Positions 57,767 to 64,000 of a stretch of DNA of 64,000 bases are shown here, piece after piece (within the stretch, counting starts at the first letter, position 1; the number at the start of each line of letters is the position of its first letter). The translations under genes were made by a program, and so were the position numbers. The stretch comes from Nyssa sinensis (Eukaryota; Streptophyta; Magnoliopsida; Cornales; Nyssaceae). The notes beneath the pieces are model-generated. The model was not told where the DNA came from, did not search any database, and saw nothing but the letters and a program-made list of their open reading frames with translations. Where the stretch lies: positions 38,014,177 through 38,078,176 of the forward strand of contig CM018051.1 of the NCBI GenBank assembly GCA_008638375.1, read 5' to 3'.

Positions 57767-59985
57767 ATCTTAACAGTGGCAGAAAAGATAGATAGATTGA
57801 AAATGCAACGATGCAAATGATTGATATATATTCTTTTGATTCCGGGCATGTATTTACAATTAAGTAAATTAAGACATTTGGTTTGTTGTAAAGTGTGTTA
57901 TCAAAATCTGAATTCATGTCAAGAATTATTCTATCTTAAATGTTTGTATCATAGCAAAGTTACAGGAATTCTCTTCATATAGACGAACATTTCCTGCTGT
58001 GATAATTATGGGAATCTGTTTTGAATATTTGCAGCGAATCGTGCTTTTAGAGTTGTGTCATCTCCAATGTCACACATTCCCCGTACTTGAGATTGCATTT
58101 ATTCATTCCGTCTTCCTTCTTTGTTCTCTATTTATACTTTATGAGCTGCCAAATATGGTCTATATACTTGCAGATAATTCGCTTATTGTGTGAAATATTC
58201 CTTCCAAATGTCTATGGATTGCCTTCAATGATGAACATGCACCTACATTAAGATTCCTGATAGAGACTCCTAGCCACCCACCGACTCAATAAAATTCTAA
58301 ACTCTAACCATTTTGTGATATGTATCCATTTTCTATATTAAAAAGGAGGTGGGAGGTGAGTTTCTTTTTGCTTGGTGGTTAGATATAAATCCAAGCTATT
58401 GATGGGTGAGTGAGGATCGGTGCATAATTTGAATTGAAAATCCATAAAAAGGTCTAAAAGTGATCCAACTTAAAGAGGAATAGAATGAAGATCCAACTTA
58501 ATTTTGGGTGTTATTTTGTACAAAGCAAAACATGCAAAGAAAAGCAAAACAAATAACAACCACCCAGCAAAGAAGGAAAAAGGCACCTATGCTTATTAAC
58601 CACCACACCTTTCAAAAGAACCACAACCACAACCACAACAACATGATGTTTGCATCTAAACTCACAATGACCATAAATCCGTTTTGAACCACTGGTGTTT
58701 ATGTGAAAGCTTCTGATTTTTAAAAATTTGTAAATTTGTACTTGTTTTGCGGATTCCTTTCAAAATATAAAGCCATGTCTTGAGTTTGCCAGTTAAGTTT
58801 GTTTAGAACTACTTGGGTTTGTAAAATATGCTCAAATCACCTGATTTATATCAAGTGTTGAACTCTCCCCCTCCCTCTCCTTCAATTTTAAACCAAACAT
58901 GAAATAAGCTTCTTCTCTCCCTTCCTTTCCATCCTTCCATCTAAACATGCTGCTTGTATTTTCAAGTAGTATTTTTCTTTTTTTGCCAAAAAAAAAAAAA
59001 CCCCTGTAGATAAAGCCTAATCCAACTCATGGTTGGAAGGAAGAAATAAATCGCATCCCCTTATGAGGGGAGTGTGAGAAGAACACATTTTACCACTTTA
59101 AAGAAATTATGAGTTATCAACCAAGCTAGTCCTAGTTAATTATGCCTAGATTGGTCTTGGCCCAAAACTTTACTTTCAATGCTCTGTGTGCTATGGTCTA
59201 AATAATTTTAATTTCAAATAACAAGAAATTAAAAAATAAAATATAATTTTATCCTTAAAAATAGAAAACAAGAATAAATAAATAAAATATTGTCAATCCT
59301 TTAATAAAAAAAAAAAAAACTTATGTAACTACTATATCATTATCTAATAATTAAGATCGTAAACAAGTTAAATTAAGTCGAACCGAATAGCTGGTGATTC
59401 AAATTTAACTCGTTAAAATTAATAAGTTTTTATACTTAATTTATTTGTTTCAAATTTATTCCAAATAAATCTTTAATTAAAGTGATAGTGAGTTGAACTT
59501 GATCAACAATTTTTTTTTTTTATAAAATATTAGATTATTTATTAATTTATCTAATCAAATTTAATAGATTAATAAAATTTAAAATAACTCTTCGGGACTA
59601 ATTATAGATAAAAGTTCTAATAATAATACAATTTGTTTTATAGCCCCAATGAAATTATAAAAGGAAAAAAAGTTACTTTTAGTAAAATGGTGATGATGAA
59701 AGGCAAAACCAAGCTGGCAAACGCGTCAATTGTTCCGCATTATAATGTCGGGTTCCGGGAAATTTCCGTTATCGTCTCTTCGCGTGGCGTACGACACGTA
59801 TTGAAAAAATGTCCGTGCTTTCCCCGAGGACTCCACTTTAAATTTAATAAAAAGCTTGTCGTCTCCCAAACTTGCCACCTGCCGCCCTCTTGGATTCGTC
59901 ATCATAATGTTATAATGTTGTCAAGAGAAATGTTTGTGTTGTTGTGACCATTCTTTACACTATACTCTATAGTACTACAACAATG
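57767..59985. other. 3' UTR and AT-rich intergenic DNA after the saposin-like gene
   Basis: No AATAAA is obvious within about 150 bases of the stop; AATTAAGTAAATTAAG near 57860 is the nearest A-rich candidate. No supported gene follows. The 104-codon ORF at 59633-59947 is unassigned and overlaps a locally GC-richer patch. Confidence 0.4.
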
Positions 59986-60158
59986 TCTGTTTTATTTTTA
60001 TATTTTATTAAAAGTATTTATTTTTATGAGTTAATAATATTATATTAGTTAGATATCACATATAATACATCATAATATGATATACAGTTAATACAATACT
60101 ATTAATTCATAAAAATAAATATTTTTGATAAAATTTTTAAATAAGTCTAATATTATTG
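59986..60158. mobile_element. Fold-back MITE, copy 2
   Basis: The arms 'TTATTTTTATGAGTTAATA' and 'TATTAATTCATAAAAATAAA' are near-complementary, and so are 'ATATTAGTTAGATATCA' and its partner. The reverse complement of its right arm (CAATAATATTAGACTTATTT) matches the left arm of 48300-48478. This copy is more AT-rich, so older. Confidence 0.75.
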
Positions 60159-61463
60159 ATAATTATAATTTAATTGATGTATATAATTTTTAACATGTCA
60201 TGGAAACACACAGAAAATTGACACCTATTTTTGCCAAAAATGGAATATAGCTTATTTAATTAATCAAGATTTAATAAAATTATGTTTAATTAACTATGAT
60301 CATTATTATAGTCTTTATTAAATTTAATTTAAGAAACTTTTTTATTAAATTATTTAGATAATAATTTTAATTATACCAAATATCTATAACAAAATAATTA
60401 AAATAACGAGAATAAGAACGAAACCATAATTTTACACAAGAAATTCTCGTGAAAAATAAACCTTACTAATCACAAAAAATTTACTAATTAATAATTAATA
60501 CAACATAAGTCTATAAAGATAAACTACAAATAACGAATCAACTACAAGAAGTCTGCTTAAATCTTCAGGCATTAAATGAATGTGTAGACAGATTCACATG
60601 TACGTAGACAGGCACGAATTTGCAAGTGCGCATTTGTATCAATCCATGAGAGAGACTCTTACTTGCAATATTGCATCCAAATGTAGTTGGTAGGCTATCA
60701 TGTTCCTTCCTTGGATGACTCAAAGCGTGATGCGTAAATAATAATATCCATTATTGTGTCTCATGATATATATTGCTAATATTTTTTTATAGTTATTGTA
60801 AGTTTTAATTTATTGTGGAATGTGGAGGAGAATTAAATAAGTTAAATTTTTTATAAAACAAGTAATACAAAGGACTCTTCATTCAAAAAAACAAATTTTA
60901 AATTTTTAAACAGAAATATATTATTGTTAATCTAAATAATAAAAATTAAATTACATTATATATATATATATAGAGAGAGAGAGAGGTTAAGATTATTACT
61001 AATTTCTTATATTAGTCCTATTACAATCAAGAAACTATAATAATTGTGGAAAAAAAAAATCAAAATTAACAAAAATTAGGACTTTTTAAAAAACTAAAAA
61101 CCTTATCATACTAGAAAACTATAACAGCAAGCAGAAGTTAATCCGAACTTTCCTAAATAAAATAATTACAAAATTTAAAAAAAAAAAAACTATAAATGGC
61201 AAAAAAGTTAAATTGGAGGCCTAAATGAAGTCGTTTGGTTCCGTGGCAGCTTCGATCATGGAGGAACGATGAGCATCGTTGCACCATTTTCAGTCAAGAT
61301 AGGGTCTCCGTTTCCAAAAATATGACTGACCAACTTTGCGTCTACTAATATTTTTTCTTGAAATGAGACTTGGAATTTTCTCATTGTTCTTCAAAAGTTT
61401 CCGCAACTTTTTCTACATTACTCCCCTCCTCTTGAAAAGAACTCGACCTTGAGTTACAATTGG
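60159..61463. other. AT-rich intergenic DNA with a retroelement trace
   Basis: No supported gene. At about 61395-61450 the minus strand reads GGTCGAGTTCTTTTCAAGAG then AGGGGAGTAATG. This resembles the end of pol and the polypurine tract of plant chromoviruses, and it lies right next to the LTR start at 61464. Confidence 0.4.
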
Positions 61464-62620
61464 TGTAACACCCCGACCTAATTTATTAATAATTAGTTCG
61501 CTAATTATTAATTAGCACCGATTTAAGGAATGACTAAGGAAATTAATCATAATCTCTCGGCGGTCACGATAAACCAGTAGAATGATTAAACATATCTGGA
61601 GAAAATGGTGCAATACCCAAACCTAATTATCGATTAATTAGGAGAGATAATGTCGTTTTGACACTGACGGAACTCGAATTAGCTAACTACGGGAATTCTG
61701 AGTAAATAATAATCGACACAAGGCCCTTGAGATTGAGGCCAATTGAAATACAAAACCCTCGGAAGAAACCGCGTCGAAAAAGGAGCAACGGAATGAAAGT
61801 TAGGAAGGAAACACTGAAACTGAATTACCGCGTCTACCAAACGATGGTGGAAAATGGCCAAAAGTGAGGCCAAGAGGAATTGAACCCTTGACCTATGGAA
61901 GGGAAGTAACTTCACTTAAAAAAATTACCAACTAGGCTACAGGTTACTTTGTGCCTATATATGCAGCAGAATGGTATATATATCTCTGAATTACCCAAGC
62001 TGCCCCCCAAATTGGCCAATGGCCTTACATGCAAACCCCACATGATTGGCTTGCATCAGCCCACATCAGCCCTATAATCCCTCTGATTCTCTGATATATA
62101 CATCTATATATAGAGATGTATATGTATAAGAATGTATATATATATATATATATATATATTAGCATATTAAAATCTGATTGGACCACCCTCCCCACCAATG
62201 GGAGTCCATGCAACAAACTAAATTATAAAATATATATGCCCTGTATGTTGTATGTATGAGGAGGGGGGGGGGAATCAAAATGGTGAAATCAGAATTCTCT
62301 ATGTGTGTGTGTGCTCGGATAAAGAGAGAGTCCATGTGGAAGAAACATGGTGGGTGAAGAAATCAAGGGTGTGCATGGTGTCTTCATGGGAGATGCACCA
62401 AAAAGAAATGAGGAAGGGGACTGAGCACTGTATGACGGGACTGAGGCACGGCTGAAGACCGCCAATTGGACCATGAAGGAGCAGTGGTCTGATTTAAGGT
62501 AAAATACCAAAACTGCTTGATTTTCTAATTAGAATTGTGGCTACTGTTTCTGATAGTTTTGAGGTTAATAAATTGCATGCACGACATATTATAAAAATAA
62601 AGGACTGTTATAAGATAACT
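61464..62620 (+). repeat. Long LTR-like copy, 5' part, cut by the next LTR
   Basis: It starts TGTAACACCCCGACC and has TA tracts (62130-62160), GAGAG at 62322-62330 and a donor-like TTAAG|GTAAAA (GT at 62499-62500). It is interrupted at 62621 by another LTR start. No coding sequence is supported. Confidence 0.6.
61864..61946 (-). ncRNA. tRNA-like pol III A-box and B-box pair within the LTR
   Basis: On the minus strand, TAGCCTAGTTGGTAA resembles the A box (TRGCNNAGYNGG) and GGGTTCAATTCC the B box (GGTTCRANTCC), about 40 bases apart. The outer arms do not pair as an acceptor stem, so it is not a functional tRNA. It could be a tRNA-derived SINE head or a decayed tRNA. Confidence 0.45.
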
Positions 62621-63087
62621 TGTAATATCCCGACCCGGGATACCGGGTCATATGGCACGTAATTCGAGATTAAAGGAAATTTGTGTAAAAATATTTACAC
62701 CAAAGGAAATAATTAATTAAATAATTAATTATTTATTTATATGAAATTATTAACTCTAATTATGATTAAATAAATTTGAATACACAAACACACACTTTAT
62801 GGTGTATTGTGTGTATGATATAAAGTGTATAAAAGTATATATATACACATGTCCATGTATAAGTATGTATATATAAATAGTTAAAATAATTATTTCATAC
62901 ACAATTCACGAAGGCATGTATATGTATAATTATGTATGCATGTATGTACATAGATACATTATATATGTATTTATATATAATTAATTGTTCATATATATAT
63001 TTATATACATTTATATAGATATACATGTGTAAAGTATGAACAGTGCACAAGGTGTGTGTGTGTCGGTTGAGCTGTGTGTGTGTGTGT

Positions 63088-63126
<39 letters not shown>

Positions 63127-64000
63127 CAATATACAAAATATCAAGGATCCATTTAATGTAAGGTGCCAAAATGAAAAAGCAGAATTAATGAAGTGTAAGA
63201 TGGATGATAAGGTCAAGAATGAGGGCTGCAAACGTGTAGAGAGAGAGAGGGAAAATGAAGAGAGAGAAAGGTCGGTGATGAAAGTTTAAAAGGCCAAGGC
63301 ATGCAAAGCATGCTTGGTTCGTAAGAAACTGATCCTGGAGAGCATTAGGAAGCTAAAGGAAGAAGAAGTAGAGGATCAGAGAGAGAGAAAGATACATAAC
63401 ATCAAAAACAGGTATTTTCTCTCTCTAAGAAGATAGAATGGATATGAACTGTTTTAGAGTTTGTTTTCTTTATATGATGTTTAATATACGTTTAAAGTTG
63501 AACCATGCATGAAAATCTAGTATTAGAGCACTTTAAAAAGGAAACCCAAGATCGGCTACCATGGATGACCTTCAAAATAACAGGTCTGAAATGGGTGAAA
63601 TTAAATGGGTTCTAACCTACCAAGACCTCAAGATAAAGTCTTGAGGGTTATAAAAACCTATGTACGCGATCAAAAATCAAAGGAAAAGCCCTCCAAAAAT
63701 GGAGTTGCAGGTACGGGTTACAAGACCCAGTCCTTGAACCTCACTATTTAACCGACCCTTATGAACGGAATATGAAATCTCTTAAATAGAGGAACAAAAC
63801 AAGCCAAGCCTCATCGAAAATGGTCAAGAAACGAGTATGAACCGAGGCTAACACAGGTTTAGCTATCGCGACCAAAACCAAAACTTTGAGCCATATTCGA
63901 AGCTTCAAATCAATGCTAAAACATGTATTTAGATGATAGGAAGTGATTGGGAAGAAAAGCAGAAAAAATAGAAGAGTAAAACGTCACGAAATAGAAGAAA
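62621..64000 (+). repeat. Long LTR-like copy (subfamily B), 5' part, cut by the window edge
   Basis: It starts TGTAATATCCCGACCCGGG. The first 110 bases match the minus-strand start of 22083-26094. (GT)n-(AT)n at 63072-63118 is followed by GAGAGAG (63238-63260, 63375-63388) and the donor-like AACAG|GTATTT (GT at 63412). The right end is outside the window. The preceding 5-mer is taact. Confidence 0.75.

Noticed and set aside
59633..59947. 104-codon ORF as a new gene
   Set aside because: No domain, no leader, low-complexity start. Kept only as a composition anomaly.
61864..61946. Functional tRNA gene
   Set aside because: The outer arms do not form an acceptor stem and no clear anticodon arm is seen.

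Overview
The window looks like nuclear DNA of a flowering plant, most likely a eudicot. It is AT-rich, microsatellite-dense, and built mainly of nested LTR retrotransposons of plant-specific type (Tat-like and Athila-like Ty3/gypsy). It holds one recognisable intron-containing host gene. I see no prokaryotic signals, CRISPR array, rRNA gene or intact tRNA gene.

Positions 1-10452 are a mosaic of long LTR-like sequences of one superfamily. The ends are TGT...ACA; one copy (2630-5575) has a clear 5-bp target duplication, and another copy runs off the left edge. Positions 9882-39237 appear to be another such LTR, split by a four-level nest. A Tat-like element (10453-33768, duplication ctagt, twin 577-bp LTRs) contains an Athila-like element (19053-30833, duplication aatac, twin 1869-bp LTRs). 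That element's gag is in turn split by a 4.0-kb solo-LTR-like insertion (22083-26094, duplication tactc).

The Tat-like gag-pol is one continuous frame of 1901 codons, broken only by four in-frame TAG codons. Between its integrase and 3' LTR lie a 63-bp tandem array and two antisense ORF groups, each with a TATA-like box and an AATAAA signal. The Athila-like element is an internal-deletion derivative lacking protease, RT and most of integrase, with frame kept across the joins.

Positions 33774-48300 hold more LTR pieces: a 1.6-kb element with inverted G-tract ends, a 2.7-kb solo-LTR-like insertion (39560-42274, duplication acctc), a decayed antisense chromovirus-like gag, a Tourist-like MITE and a fold-back MITE.

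Positions 49180-57766 hold the only convincing host gene: a five-exon gene for a 239-residue secretory saposin-B protein with two six-cysteine domains. It probably has a 5'-UTR leader exon. Its introns contain a 169-bp triplication, an LTR-like remnant, a SINE-like fragment and a TIR element.

Positions 57767-61463 are AT-rich intergenic DNA with a second fold-back MITE. Two further LTR copies start at 61464 and 62621; the last runs off the right edge. Element boundaries were read by eye from termini and target duplications. Family names come from recalled motifs, not database searches.
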